Source: Mycolicibacterium sp. YH-1
GTDB taxonomy: Bacteria; Actinomycetota; Actinomycetes; Mycobacteriales; Mycobacteriaceae
Assembly: GCF_022557175.1 (NCBI RefSeq)
Contig: NZ_CP092915.1
Span: forward strand, 2,356,001 to 2,420,000
DNA: 64,000 nucleotides
Direction: 5' to 3'
The stretch's first letter is position 1. Each line of letters begins with the position of its first letter. The notes below the pieces were generated by a model, which made no database searches, had not been told where the DNA came from, and saw only the letters and a list, made by a program, of their open reading frames with translations. This document shows positions 47,920 through 56,816 of the stretch, piece by piece. The position numbers and the translations under genes were made by a program.

Positions 47920-49494
47920 CTAGCGGAACCACGCGGCGGCGGCGGGTGCCAGTGCGCCGTCGACAAGCGGCGCACTCGCGATGAGTAACTCACCGGCTGG
48001 CACAGCCACCGGGTCGCTGCGGGTGTTCAGCACGCATGTCAGGCCGTCGGTGCCGCGGAAGGCCAGCACGCCGTGTGGCATGTCGAGCCATTCGACGTTC
48101 GAGCCGAGTTCCCCACGCCCGTGGCGCAGTTCGATGGCATTGCGGAACAACGTCAGCGTCGAGTCGGGGTCACCGTCCTGCGCCTCGACGGTCAGCGTCG
48201 ACCAGTCGGCGGGCATCGGCAGCCAGGTGTCGGCGGTGCTGGAGAAGCCGAACGGCGGAGTGTCGCCCGACCACGGCATCGGCACGCGGCAACCGTCGCG
48301 GCCGCGCTCCTCGTGACCCGAGCGCTCCCACACCGGGTCCTGCAGCACGTCGTCGGGCAGGTCGACGTTGGGCAAGCCGAGTTCCTCGCCGTTGTAGACG
48401 AACACCGCTCCGGGCAGCGCCAGCATCACCAACGCCATCGCCCGCGCCCGAGCCAGGCCCGTCGGTCCGCCGCCGTAACGGCTGACCTCTCGCTCGACAT
48501 CGTGGTTGGACAACGTCCAGGTGGGCGGTGAGCCCGCGAGATCAGCTGCAGCCAAGGAGTTCTCGATGGCTTCGCGCACCTCGTCGGCATCGAACTCGGC
48601 GCGCACCAGGCGGAAGTTGAACCCCAGGTGCAATTCGTCGGGCCGCAGGTACTTGGCGAAGTCCTCGTTCTTGAACACCCAGATCTCACCGATCGTCACG
48701 GCGTCGGGATGGTCGTTGAGCACCGTTCGGATGCTGCGGTGGATGTCGTGCACGCCGTCATGGTTGAAGCGCGGATCGTCCTCGTCGTGGCTGAGCATCG
48801 TCAGATCCGGGACGCGCATGTCGGGCAGGCCGGGCGGTTTGGACATGCCATGCGCGACGTCGATGCGGAAGCCGTCGACACCGCGTTCCAGCCAGAACCG
48901 CAGCGTCTTCTCGAGGTCGTCGAACACCTCGGGGTTGTCCCAGTTCAGGTCGGGCTGCTCGGCGTCGAACAGGTGCAGGTACCACTGGCCCGGGTTGCCA
49001 TCGGACTCTGTGACCCGGGTCCAGGCGGGCCCGCCGAACACCGACACCCAGTTGTTGGGCGGGTGAAGCCCACCGTCGCCCCGACCGTCGCGGAACACGT
49101 ACCGGTTGCGCTGCGTGCTGCCCGGACCGGCCGCCAGCGCGGCCTGGAACCACGGGTGCTGGGAACTGGTGTGGTTGGGCACCAGGTCCATCGTCACCTT
49201 GATGCCGCGTGCGTGCGCGGCCTCGACGAGCCGGTCGAGTGCGTCAAGGCTGCCGAACAGCGGGTCGACGTCACGGGGGTCGGCGACGTCGTAACCGTGG
49301 TCGGCCATGGGGGAGACCATCACGGGGTTGAGCCACAGCGCGTCGACGCCGAGGCCCGCCAGGTAGTCGAGTTCGCCGGTGATCCCGTCGAGGTCGCCTA
49401 CGCCGTCACCATTGCTGTCCCGGAACGAGCGGGGATACGCCTGGTAGAAGACGGCGCGGGACCACCAGGTCTGGTGGGAGTCGGTCACGCCCAC
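47920..49494 (-). CDS. aglA: Alpha-glucosidase AglA (GH13)
   Basis: The 524-residue GH13 enzyme hydrolyses alpha-glucosidic bonds of maltose- or isomaltose-type oligosaccharides. Region I: DLVPNHTS; nucleophile D212 in GFRIDVAHG; acid E270 (GEIWVF); transition-state D332 (SNHDVER). The N-terminus WWSRAVFYQAYPRSFRDSNGDGVGDL and C-terminal beta domain are standard. Rv2471 is the M. tuberculosis counterpart. The stop is 6 bp from a strong terminator, and glbO follows upstream on the same strand 15 bp away. Confidence 0.95.
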   Translation of the reverse strand: MGVTDSHQTWWSRAVFYQAYPRSFRDSNGDGVGDLDGITGELDYLAGLGVDALWLNPVMVSPMADHGYDVADPRDVDPLFGSLDALDRLVEAAHARGIKVTMDLVPNHTSSQHPWFQAALAAGPGSTQRNRYVFRDGRGDGGLHPPNNWVSVFGGPAWTRVTESDGNPGQWYLHLFDAEQPDLNWDNPEVFDDLEKTLRFWLERGVDGFRIDVAHGMSKPPGLPDMRVPDLTMLSHDEDDPRFNHDGVHDIHRSIRTVLNDHPDAVTIGEIWVFKNEDFAKYLRPDELHLGFNFRLVRAEFDADEVREAIENSLAAADLAGSPPTWTLSNHDVEREVSRYGGGPTGLARARAMALVMLALPGAVFVYNGEELGLPNVDLPDDVLQDPVWERSGHEERGRDGCRVPMPWSGDTPPFGFSSTADTWLPMPADWSTLTVEAQDGDPDSTLTLFRNAIELRHGRGELGSNVEWLDMPHGVLAFRGTDGLTCVLNTRSDPVAVPAGELLIASAPLVDGALAPAAAAWFR

Positions 49495-49509
49495 CCATCC
49501 TGCCCGAAG

Positions 49510-49908
49510 TCAGAACGACGAGTTGACCATCGAATCCGCGGCCATCACGAGGTAGTTCACGAGGGCGCGGCGATGGTCGTCGTCCAGGGTCTGTGCGTCG
49601 ATCTCAGCGACGGCGGTGTGCATGCAGCGCAGCCACGCGTCACGTTCGAGGAAGCCGATCCGAAACGGCGCGTGCCGCATCCGCAGACGCGGATGGCCCC
49701 GCTGCTCGGAGTACGTGCGTGGGCCGCCCCAGTACTGCTCGAGGAACATCCGCAGACGCTCCTCGGCGCCGTCCAGATCATCCTCGGGGTAGAGCGGACG
49801 CAGGATCTCGTCCTCGCGCACCAGCGCATAGAACCGCGACACCAGGGTGCGGAACGTATCGGCGCCACCGACCTCGTCATAGAACGAGCGGGGATCGTCA
49901 GTCACCAC
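49510..49908 (-). CDS. glbO: Truncated haemoglobin GlbO (trHbO)
   Basis: The 132-residue group II 2/2 globin has [34 protein letters not shown], the YWGG motif, the proximal-His segment [10 protein letters not shown], and a Trp at the G8 position (ERDAWLRCM) as in mycobacterial trHbO. It binds O2 tightly and has been linked with terminal oxidases and NO or peroxide chemistry. It shares the strand with aglA, 15 bp apart, so the two may be one operon. Confidence 0.95.
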   Translation of the reverse strand: MVTDDPRSFYDEVGGADTFRTLVSRFYALVREDEILRPLYPEDDLDGAEERLRMFLEQYWGGPRTYSEQRGHPRLRMRHAPFRIGFLERDAWLRCMHTAVAEIDAQTLDDDHRRALVNYLVMAADSMVNSSF

Positions 49909-50019
49909 TCCATTGTCTCCCGAGCCGCGGCGGCGCTCGCAGACCCGTCGGTGTCACCGGCTGTTCATCGGACTGACCTGCGAACACGACGAGAATTGTC
50001 GTGCGGATAGCTCGGATCC

Positions 50020-50688
50020 ATGGTGGACTGTTTCCTCGGAGGGCGTATGTCGCAGCGAACCAAGAGCCGCGGCCACCGGCATCACGGGACCGCGGGGGTA
50101 ACGGGCGGGCTGTCGGCTGCTCCAGTCCTGCATGGTGTGGAGACCTGCGGAGCCGGCAACTCGACGTCGATCTGGGGGCGCCGACGCGTCCTCCTGCTGA
50201 ACTCCACCTACGAACCGTTGACGGCACTGTCGATGCGGCGTGCGGTCATCATGCTGATGTGCGGCAAGGCCGACGTCGTGCACGATGACCCCAACGGACC
50301 GGTCATCCACTCCGCCACTCGCACCATCGTGGTGCCCTCGGTGATCAGGCTGCGGACCTTCGTGCGGGTGCCCTACCGGGCCAGGGTTCCGATGACACGT
50401 GCAGCCCTGATGCATCGCGACCGGTTCCGGTGCGCCTACTGCGGGCTCAAGGCCGACACCGTGGACCACGTCGTACCCCGCAGCCGCGGCGGAGAACACT
50501 CTTGGGAGAACTGCGTCGCCGCATGCGCGACGTGCAACCACCGCAAGGCCGACCACCTGCTCACCGAGCTCGGCTGGACGCTTCGCTCGGCGCCGCTGCC
50601 CCCCAAAGGCCAGCACTGGCGGCTGCTGTCCTCGGTCAAGGAACTCGACCCGGCCTGGATGCGGTACTTGGGAGAGGGCGCGGCATGA
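50020..50688 (+). CDS. HNH endonuclease family protein (Rv2469c-like)
   Basis: The 222-residue protein has a C-terminal HNH zinc-finger domain: CAYCGLKADTVDHVVPRSRGGEHSWENCVAACATCNHRKADHLL, with two CxxC pairs, DHVVP, and the N/H positions. The N-terminal half contains the LLNSTYEPL start of the conserved bacterial group. ATG 50020 gives the length I recall for Rv2469c; ATG 50047 has a better ribosome binding site (GGAGGG) and is an alternative. No partner toxin or repeat is nearby. Function unknown, probably DNA processing. Confidence 0.87.
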   Translation: MVDCFLGGRMSQRTKSRGHRHHGTAGVTGGLSAAPVLHGVETCGAGNSTSIWGRRRVLLLNSTYEPLTALSMRRAVIMLMCGKADVVHDDPNGPVIHSATRTIVVPSVIRLRTFVRVPYRARVPMTRAALMHRDRFRCAYCGLKADTVDHVVPRSRGGEHSWENCVAACATCNHRKADHLLTELGWTLRSAPLPPKGQHWRLLSSVKELDPAWMRYLGEGAA

Positions 50689-50729
50689 CGGGCAGCCCGC
50701 TCTTCGTGCAAGCGCTCGAGCTCTGCTGA

Positions 50730-50735
50730 TACGGT
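50730..50735 (+). promoter_or_regulatory. -10 box of the small membrane gene (leaderless)
   Basis: TACGGT ends 7 nt before GTG 50743. Confidence 0.55.
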
Positions 50736-50742
50736 TTGCGTC

Positions 50743-50973
50743 GTGAGCACAGCCTTGGCCCATTCCCTGATGGGCGGCATCCCGCTGGTGATTCTGCTGG
50801 TCTTGGTGGCCATAATCTATCGCCGCAAGGGGCCCCATCCAGCGACGTACAAGTTGTCCGAGGAGTGGACGCACGAGCCAATCCTCTGGGCGGCCGACGA
50901 ACCCGCGGATCACGGCCATGGCGGCCACGGTTCGCACCTGACTGTGGGAGGTGGCGCAAGTGGTAAGTGGTGA
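50743..50973 (+). CDS. Small single-pass membrane protein with His-rich segment
   Basis: The 76-residue protein has a transmembrane helix at about 9-26 ([18 protein letters not shown]), then a soluble tail with [10 protein letters not shown], a possible metal-binding cluster. GTG start by the leaderless promoter. It overlaps the start of the next gene by 23 bp and is probably co-translated with it. Mycobacterial orthologues exist between Rv2469c and Rv2468c; function unknown. Confidence 0.78.
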   Translation: MSTALAHSLMGGIPLVILLVLVAIIYRRKGPHPATYKLSEEWTHEPILWAADEPADHGHGGHGSHLTVGGGASGKW

Positions 50974-51430
50974 AATCGTCAAGACCGTCGACTCCGCCGT
51001 TCTGCCGTACGGATTCGCGCACACGTCGAGCGGGCGGATCTCCGGCGTCACCGAGCCCGGTGAGCTGTCGGTGCACTACCCGTTCCCGACAAAGGACCTG
51101 GTTGTCCTCGACGATGCGTTGAAGTACGGCTCACGCGCGGCCAAGGCCCGCTTCGCGGTGTACCTCGGCGATCTCGGCGCCGACCCGGCGGCCACGGCGC
51201 GTGACATCCTGGCCACGGTGCCGACGCCCGACAATGCCGTGCTGCTCGCCGTGTCGCCGAATCAGAGGGCCATCGAGGTCGTCTACGGCTCCGAGGTGAA
51301 GGGCCGCGGTATCGAGGAGGCTGCACCGCTGGGCGTCTCCGCGGCAGCCGCGTCCTTCAAGGAAGGCAACCTGATGGACGGCCTGATCAGCGCCGTCCGC
51401 GTGTTGTCGGCCGCCGTCTCGCCTGTCTGA
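50951..51430 (+). CDS. DUF5130 protein (Rv2468c-like)
   Basis: The 159-residue protein (GTG start, [10 protein letters not shown]) has no catalytic motif I can see. A pattern of mixed alpha/beta segments and the [23 protein letters not shown] stretch match the DUF5130 family as recalled. It has no signal or membrane segment. GTG 50951 overlaps the upstream small membrane gene by 23 bp; no separate ribosome binding site is obvious except GGGAGG 3-9 nt upstream. Function unknown. Confidence 0.82.
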   Translation: MAQVVSGEIVKTVDSAVLPYGFAHTSSGRISGVTEPGELSVHYPFPTKDLVVLDDALKYGSRAAKARFAVYLGDLGADPAATARDILATVPTPDNAVLLAVSPNQRAIEVVYGSEVKGRGIEEAAPLGVSAAAASFKEGNLMDGLISAVRVLSAAVSPV

Positions 51431-51617
51431 CCTGTCCTCGGGCGCTACACCCTCGAAGACTTCGCCCGTCACCGTCCCCGCTCTGGGGTGTGGACGCTGT
51501 CCTGCGCATATCGCACGTCGGTGGCGCTCGATCGCCGCAGCGCGGAAATTTGCGCCGGGTTGGCCCGCCACTGGGCAATAGACTTAGGGCGTTCGCTGCG
51601 GCGGCGAGGACGTTCTG

Positions 51618-52061
51618 GTGGGTGTGCTCGACGGGTTCTACAGGACATGGTCGAACGCGCGGTCCACTTTCGGAGAGGGAACGCCATGGGGCGGGGAGTC
51701 CTTCGACGCGAGTCCGATGTTGCGGCAGCTGCAGTCGAACCTGGTAGGAGCCAAGCCGAGCTCTCAATGGTCGGGTTCGGCAGCGGATTCCTATTCGACC
51801 GCCAATGACAAGCAGGCTCACGTACTCGGCGAGATGGCGAACCTCGACCAACGGCTGCGCGCCGAGGTGGACAGATCCGCCAGCGTGGTCTCCGCAGGTC
51901 GCAGAGACCTCGAAACGGGACTCGACCGTTGGCAACCGATCGACATCAAGGACATCTACGCGATTCAGGTGGACAACCCGCGGTTACCTCTTTACGTGCC
52001 AAACCCGTTCGGCGGGCAAGTCATGCTTGATCCGAAGCGGCCGGCGGTGTCGGCGGGATGA
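51618..52061 (+). CDS. EspA/EspE-family type VII secretion substrate-like protein
   Basis: The 147-residue protein matches the N-terminal helical hairpin of the EspA/EspE family: MGVLDGFYRTW, FGEGTPWGG, then QWSGSAADSYSTANDKQA with the WxG-type turn, and LGEMANLDQRLRAEVDRSASVVSAGRRDL. These proteins are exported through ESX systems. It is shorter than EspA (about 390), with only a 30-residue Pro-rich end after the hairpin. No ESX machinery gene lies in the window. GTG start (GTG GGT GTG CTC GAC). It overlaps the next gene by 4 nt (ATGA), so they form a pair. The gene interrupts the otherwise conserved Rv2468c-pepN order. Confidence 0.72.
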   Translation: MGVLDGFYRTWSNARSTFGEGTPWGGESFDASPMLRQLQSNLVGAKPSSQWSGSAADSYSTANDKQAHVLGEMANLDQRLRAEVDRSASVVSAGRRDLETGLDRWQPIDIKDIYAIQVDNPRLPLYVPNPFGGQVMLDPKRPAVSAG

Positions 52062-52561
52062 CGATTGACGTGTCACGGCGCGTGCGTTGGATCGTGCTGG
52101 TGTCTGTCGTCGCGGTGCTCATCGGTGGTGGCGTGGCCGTTGCCATATGGGCGACCCGGGACGACTCGTCGTCATCGGTATCACAAGCGGATTGTGCTTT
52201 GGTCGAAGACGTCGGTCACCAGTGGTACGCGATGGAGGCGGCGGTTCGCCAAGTGCTGGAACAAGGTGCCGGTGAGTCTAGTGACTATCTGGCCGCTGCT
52301 GAGCATGAAGCGACAATGGCTGAGACACTGCGCAAAGCGTCGGGTTCGGCTTCTTCGCAAGAGATCAAGAATCAACTCCAGACGTGGGCAGACGGGACGG
52401 CATTGTTCGCGCAGACACAGCGAGACGTCGCCGAGCGAGAGCCCGGGACGCCTCCCGCGCCGAACGTCGAGTCAGATTTCATCCGCGCGGCGACGAAGGC
52501 CAACGACGCTTCAATCGTCCTCGTCGAGCTATGCCCGAATATGCCATCTGAAAAGTCCTGA
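52058..52561 (+). CDS. Single-pass membrane protein coupled to the EspE-like gene
   Basis: The 167-residue protein has a transmembrane helix at about 12-31 (VLVSVVAVLIGGGVAVAIWA) with a short cytoplasmic start containing RR. An extracytoplasmic helical domain of about 130 residues follows, with two cysteines (about 46 and 159) that could be bridged. There is no lipobox. It is translationally coupled to the EspE-like gene and may be its chaperone, partner or anchor (inference). It ends 74 bp before a strong terminator. Confidence 0.75.
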   Translation: MTIDVSRRVRWIVLVSVVAVLIGGGVAVAIWATRDDSSSSVSQADCALVEDVGHQWYAMEAAVRQVLEQGAGESSDYLAAAEHEATMAETLRKASGSASSQEIKNQLQTWADGTALFAQTQRDVAEREPGTPPAPNVESDFIRAATKANDASIVLVELCPNMPSEKS

Positions 52562-52634
52562 CGGGACGTCCGCTCGGAAGCTTGAGCTCGCTCCGTTCGT
52601 CGAGGCGTTTGCCGCGCCGTCCCTAAACGACGAA

Positions 52635-52662
52635 AGCCGGTGATCCCCGCGGATCACCGGCT
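52635..52662. terminator. Bidirectional rho-independent terminator
   Basis: A perfect 12-bp stem AGCCGGTGATCC / GGATCACCGGCT with a CCGC loop. Plus strand: followed by CTTTGTTGT; minus strand: followed by TTCGTCGTTT. It separates the EspE-like pair from the convergent 46-residue gene. Confidence 0.88.
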
Positions 52663-52678
52663 CTTTGTTGTCGCTGTG

Positions 52679-52819
52679 CTACTGCGCCGCGTCTTGCCTC
52701 TGGGCGATCGCCAGCAGCTCTTCGCGAACCGTCGACTGGGGCAGGGCGTTGATGCGCGCGTACAACCGGCGACGACTCATCGTGCGCTTCAGGTCTGAGC
52801 GAAACTTCGCAATGGACAT
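52679..52819 (-). CDS. 46-residue basic protein, unknown function
   Basis: This reading frame is too short for usual gene callers. It encodes 46 residues (MSIAKFRSDLKRTMSRRRLY, then ARINALPQSTVREELLAIAQ, then RQDAAQ), very basic in its first half and helix-forming throughout, with no membrane segment. A GTAGGAGTGGTAC ribosome binding site lies just upstream (GGAG 8 nt before ATG), and a strong terminator lies 17 bp past the stop. Both signals make it a credible gene. I recall similar short mycobacterial proteins but no function. Confidence 0.75.
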   Translation of the reverse strand: MSIAKFRSDLKRTMSRRRLYARINALPQSTVREELLAIAQRQDAAQ

Positions 52820-53047
52820 GTACCACTCCTACGTTGTGCTCTGGGTCACAGAGACTTGGTTGCTGTGTGCCCGCCGACATGAGGATCGCTCGGTCGGCGG
52901 ACTACTCCATGGTCCGTGTTAACGCTGTGTAAATCAAGCTCTGACGTGTGATCTTGGGCTCACCGGCGGTTGGTCACCGTGATACGACGGAGTCGTCAGT
53001 CGCCTCGGGCGATGACCAAATGGGTGTCGGAATTGTTTGCTAGCGGG

Positions 53048-53470
53048 TCAGCCCGTTGAGGACTGCGCCGAGAGGTCCGCGCGGATCCGCACGTAGCGCT
53101 CAAGGAAGGTGCGCTCATCGAGCCGCTTGCGGCGCAGCCATCCCGTCACCTCGTCATTGCACTTGCTGGCATTGCACGCGGCACAGGCCGGCACCACATT
53201 GTCGATGGTGTAGCGCCCGCCACGGGAGATCGCCATGACGCAGTCCCGCTGCAGGGGCTTGTCGGCCGCGCCGCAGTAGGCGCACCCGTTCCAGGCGGCT
53301 TTGATCGCCGCCCATTCGGCGGGGGTGAGGTCGTTGACGACGGCGGCGACGCGTCGCTTGCGTCTTTTGGCAGCGCGTGCCCTGCGACTGTTGGGTGCGG
53401 CCACGGGTAGATCATCCGGCGCGAGCGTGCGTGAACTCGGATAGGACACCGGCGTGTCGGCCTCAGACAC
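53048..53470 (-). CDS. HNH endonuclease domain protein
   Basis: The 140-residue protein has an HNH domain: CAYCGAADKPLQRDCVMAISRGGRYTIDNVVPACAACNASK with two CxxC pairs; the usual DH of the HNH centre is RD here. The N-terminal 50 residues are basic (RRARAAKRRKRR) and probably bind DNA. GTG 53470 overlaps a long inverted repeat (53421-53480), which makes the start uncertain. It lies 26 bp downstream of pepN and is absent from the M. tuberculosis order as I recall it, so it is a likely insertion. Confidence 0.75.
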   Translation of the reverse strand: MSEADTPVSYPSSRTLAPDDLPVAAPNSRRARAAKRRKRRVAAVVNDLTPAEWAAIKAAWNGCAYCGAADKPLQRDCVMAISRGGRYTIDNVVPACAACNASKCNDEVTGWLRRKRLDERTFLERYVRIRADLSAQSSTG

Positions 53471-53480
53471 GCACGCTCGC
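53421..53480. repeat. 13-bp inverted repeat spanning the HNH gene start
   Basis: GCGAGCGTGCGTG at 53421-53433 and its perfect complement at 53468-53480 enclose 34 bp, inside which GACAC-x3-GGTGTC forms a smaller stem on the minus strand. It may be a terminator after pepN or a small palindromic element. Confidence 0.7.
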
Positions 53481-53496
53481 GGGAAGAGGGGGAGGG

Positions 53497-56100
53497 TTAC
53501 GAGGCGTCGAACCGTCGCGCCCGCAGTGCCCGCTCGACTCCTGCGCGACCCTCGACCACGAGCCGCCGCAGCGCGGGTGGCACGTCGTCGTCGGCCAGGA
53601 ACGCGTCGGCCGCATCCAGCCCCGCCTGGCTGATGTCGGAGGACGGGTACAGCCCGATCACCACGGTCTGGGCGACCTCGCTGGACCGCCGTTCCCACAC
53701 CCCCGAGATCGCGGCGAAGTACTTGGCCGAGAACGGTGCCAGCAGTTCGGCCTGCCCGGGCTGGACGAAGCCGGTGACGATCGACCGGGTGGTGATGTTG
53801 GCGATCGTGTCGTCCTCGATCACCTCCTGCCAGGCGGCCTCCTTGACCGCGGCCTGCGGACGGGCCGCCGACGCCGCGGCGGCGTTGCGCTTGCCCGCCG
53901 CCGTCGGATCACGCTGGGCCTCGGCGTCGATGAACGGCGTCTCGGGACCGTCTGCGTCGATATCGCCGCTGGCCGCCAATGCGGTGACGATCCGCCACCG
54001 CAGGTCGGTGTCGAGCACCAGGCCCGGCAGGTTGACCGCGGCCGGCTCGTTGTCCAACAGCGTCGCCAGGACGGCGACATGATTGCGCGACAGCACTGAC
54101 GTGCACAGCGCATTCACGAACGCCAGCTGGTGATCGGAACCGGGTGCCGACTCGCGCGCCAGATCCAACAGTCGATCGCCGAACGCGGGCCAGCCGTTGG
54201 AGCGTGCCCACTGCGGGTCGGCGTACGCGCTGAGCGCGGTCTGCGCCTGCAGCAGCAGCCGTTGGGCGACCCCGACTTCGGTCTCGGCGTGCACGCCGCC
54301 CATCACGAGTACCACGAAATCGCGGGCCTTCATCTCGGCCTCGCGTGTCATCTCCCATGCCGCGGACCACGCCAACGTGCGGGGCAGTGAGTCGGCGATG
54401 TCGGCGACCCGGTTGAGCACCGTGTCGAGCGACTTGGGGTCAAGACGCAACGAGCAGTAGGTCAGGTCGTCGTCATTGACAAGGATCAGCTTGCCGCGAG
54501 AAACGCCGTGCAGCGCAGGGACCTCGGTGGTGTCGCCCTCAACGTCGAGTTCCTCGCGGTGGGTGCGCACCAGCTGGCCCGAACCGTCATCGTCGTAGAT
54601 TCCGACGGCCAGCCGGTGTACGCGGGTCTCGCCCGCGCCTGGTGCTGCACCGCTCTGGTCGATCGCAAACCGGGTGAACTTCCCCGCCTCGTCGACGTCG
54701 AAGTCGGCGCGCAGCGTGTTCAGTCCGGTGGTCTTGAGCCACTGCTGGCCCCAGTCGCTGAGGTCGCGTCCGGACGACTTCTCCAGTGCGCCAAGCAGAT
54801 CGGCGAATGTGGCGTTGGCGAATGCGTGGTCGCGGAAGTAGTCGCGCAGACCAGCTAGGAACGCCTCGAGCCCGACATAGGCCACCAGTTGCTTGAGCAC
54901 GCTTGCGCCCTTGGCGTAGGTGATGCCGTCGAAGTTCACCTCGACCGCGGCCAGGTCGGGGATGTCGGCGGCGACGGGGTGGGTCGACGGCAACTGGTCC
55001 TGCCGGTAGGCCCACGACTTCTCCACGTTGGCGAACGTGGTCCACGCCTGCTTGTACTCGGTGGCCTCGGCCTGGCACAGCACGGATGCGAACGTCGCGA
55101 AGGACTCATTGAGCCACAGGTCATCCCACCAGGTCATCGTGACCAGGTCGCCGAACCACATGTGCGCCATCTCGTGCAGCACCGTCTCGGAGCGGCGTTC
55201 GTAGCTGTAGCGGGTCACCTTGCTCCGGAAGACGTAGTCCTCCAGGAATGTCACGGCCCCGGCGTTCTCCATGGCGCCCGCGTTGAACTCGGGCACGAAG
55301 AGCTGGTCGTACTTGCCGAATGCATAAGGGACGCCGAAGTTCTCATGATAGAAGCCGAACCCCTGCTTGGTCTCGGTGAACAGCCGCTCGGCGTCCATGA
55401 ACTCCGAGAGCGAGGCGCGGCAGTAGATGCCCAGCGGAATATCGCCGTGCGCATCGGAGTAGACGTCGTCCCACCGCGCGTAGGGACCGGCGATGAGCGC
55501 CACCAGGTAGGTGCTCATCCGCGGCGTGGTGACGAAGGTGTGCGAACCGCCGTCGGAGCCTGATGTCGCCGCCGGAGCGGCTCCGGCAGAGACCGTCGCG
55601 CCGTTGGAGATCACCTGCCAGTGCGCCGGGGCCGTCACGCTGACGTCGAAGGTCGCCTTGAGGTCGGGCTGGTCGAAGCAGGCGAACATGCGCTTGGCGT
55701 CCGCGGTCTCGAACTGCGAGTACAGGTACACCTCGTCGTCGACGGGGTCGACGAAGCGGTGCAGTCCCTCGCCGGTGTTGGAGTACAGGCAGTCGGCGTC
55801 AACCACAACGACGTTGTGCTCGGCAAGACCGACCAGCGGGATGCCGGTGGACTCGTCGTAGCCGGAGACGTCGATGTCCACACCGTTGAGCGTCGCGCCG
55901 TGCACGGCTGCGGCGGCGATGTCGATGACGGTGTCCGCCCCGGCGAGCGCACTGAACTCGACGGTGGTGGTCGAGCGGAAGGTGCGGTCGCTGGGCCCTC
56001 CGGAGCCGTCCGTGAGATCCAGGACGATGCGGTAGGCATCGACGGTGATGAGGGCGGCGCGCTCGGCGGCCTGGTCGCGGGTCAGATTGGGAAGTGCCAC
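53497..56100 (-). CDS. pepN: Aminopeptidase N
   Basis: The 867-residue M1 metallopeptidase removes N-terminal residues from peptides in the cytoplasm. The exopeptidase motif GAMENAGA and the zinc site H309-E310-x2-H313 ... E332 ([24 protein letters not shown]) are intact, as is the catalytic-Tyr segment. GTG 56100 ([10 protein letters not shown]) is used, since Rv2467 begins there and a TAGTGT -10 box ends 8 nt upstream; ATG 56112 is the alternative. It faces the Rv2466c-like gene divergently. Confidence 0.95.
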   Translation of the reverse strand: MALPNLTRDQAAERAALITVDAYRIVLDLTDGSGGPSDRTFRSTTTVEFSALAGADTVIDIAAAAVHGATLNGVDIDVSGYDESTGIPLVGLAEHNVVVVDADCLYSNTGEGLHRFVDPVDDEVYLYSQFETADAKRMFACFDQPDLKATFDVSVTAPAHWQVISNGATVSAGAAPAATSGSDGGSHTFVTTPRMSTYLVALIAGPYARWDDVYSDAHGDIPLGIYCRASLSEFMDAERLFTETKQGFGFYHENFGVPYAFGKYDQLFVPEFNAGAMENAGAVTFLEDYVFRSKVTRYSYERRSETVLHEMAHMWFGDLVTMTWWDDLWLNESFATFASVLCQAEATEYKQAWTTFANVEKSWAYRQDQLPSTHPVAADIPDLAAVEVNFDGITYAKGASVLKQLVAYVGLEAFLAGLRDYFRDHAFANATFADLLGALEKSSGRDLSDWGQQWLKTTGLNTLRADFDVDEAGKFTRFAIDQSGAAPGAGETRVHRLAVGIYDDDGSGQLVRTHREELDVEGDTTEVPALHGVSRGKLILVNDDDLTYCSLRLDPKSLDTVLNRVADIADSLPRTLAWSAAWEMTREAEMKARDFVVLVMGGVHAETEVGVAQRLLLQAQTALSAYADPQWARSNGWPAFGDRLLDLARESAPGSDHQLAFVNALCTSVLSRNHVAVLATLLDNEPAAVNLPGLVLDTDLRWRIVTALAASGDIDADGPETPFIDAEAQRDPTAAGKRNAAAASAARPQAAVKEAAWQEVIEDDTIANITTRSIVTGFVQPGQAELLAPFSAKYFAAISGVWERRSSEVAQTVVIGLYPSSDISQAGLDAADAFLADDDVPPALRRLVVEGRAGVERALRARRFDAS

Positions 56101-56108
56101 GTCGAACA

Positions 56109-56114
56109 ACACTA
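56109..56114 (-). promoter_or_regulatory. -10 box of pepN (leaderless)
   Basis: TAGTGT on the minus strand, 8 nt before GTG 56100. Confidence 0.55.
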
Positions 56115-56125
56115 GACGGAGGTCG

Positions 56126-56152
56126 GGAACACGGCGTGGACACGCACGGTTG
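56126..56152 (+). promoter_or_regulatory. SigH/SigE-type promoter of the Rv2466c-like gene
   Basis: GGAAC at 56126-56130, a 17-nt spacer and GGTTG at 56148-56152 match the ECF consensus (s)GGAAC-N17-18-sGTT(g) of SigH. M. tuberculosis Rv2466c is a well-known SigH target induced by thiol oxidation. Confidence 0.75.
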
Positions 56153-56195
56153 TGCTGAACTGAGTTCTGTCCACGTCTCGAGAGGATTGCGTCTG

Positions 56196-56804
56196 ATGGC
56201 CAAGAAGGATGTCGCCGGTTTCTGGTTCGACCCGCTGTGCCCGTGGTGCTGGATCACCTCCCGCTGGATTCTGGAGGTGGAGAAGGTCCGGGACATCGAC
56301 GTGGAGTTCCACGTTATGAGCTTGGCCGTGCTGAACGAGGGACGCGATCTGCCCGAGGAGTACCAGGAGGCGATGAAGACGGCGTGGGGTCCGGTGCGCG
56401 TGGCGATCGCCGCCGAGCAGGCCAAGGGCAACGAGATCCTGCGTCCGCTGTACACCGCGATGGGCACCAGAATTCACAACGAGGGCAACAAGGACTTCGA
56501 CGACGTGATCAGTGGCTCGCTCGAAGAGGTGGGCCTGCCGGCCGAGCTGGCCGAGGCGGCGACGTCGGACAAGTTCGACGAGGCACTGCGCAAGAGCCAC
56601 CACGCGGGTATGGACGCCGTCGGCGACGACGTCGGCACGCCGACCATCCACGTCAACGGTGTCGCGTTCTTCGGGCCGGTGCTGTCGCGGATACCTCGCG
56701 GCGAGGAGGCAGGCAAGCTGTGGGACGCGTCGGTGATCTTCGCGGCCTACCCGCATTTCTGGGAGCTCAAGCGCTCGCGCACCGAGGCACCTGAGTTCGA
56801 CTGA
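56196..56804 (+). CDS. DsbA-like mycothiol-dependent oxidoreductase (Rv2466c-like)
   Basis: The 202-residue thioredoxin-fold protein has the CPWC active site at C15-C18 (FDPLCPWCW) and the 2-hydroxychromene isomerase/DsbA-like helical insert. [10 protein letters not shown] is the cis-Pro loop. Rv2466c is a mycothiol-dependent reductase that also activates nitro prodrugs. ATG 56196 follows AGAGGA; an upstream frame to 56094 has no support. The SigH-type promoter fits a role under thiol oxidative stress. Confidence 0.94.
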   Translation: MAKKDVAGFWFDPLCPWCWITSRWILEVEKVRDIDVEFHVMSLAVLNEGRDLPEEYQEAMKTAWGPVRVAIAAEQAKGNEILRPLYTAMGTRIHNEGNKDFDDVISGSLEEVGLPAELAEAATSDKFDEALRKSHHAGMDAVGDDVGTPTIHVNGVAFFGPVLSRIPRGEEAGKLWDASVIFAAYPHFWELKRSRTEAPEFD

Positions 56805-56816
56805 CCTGGGTGATTC

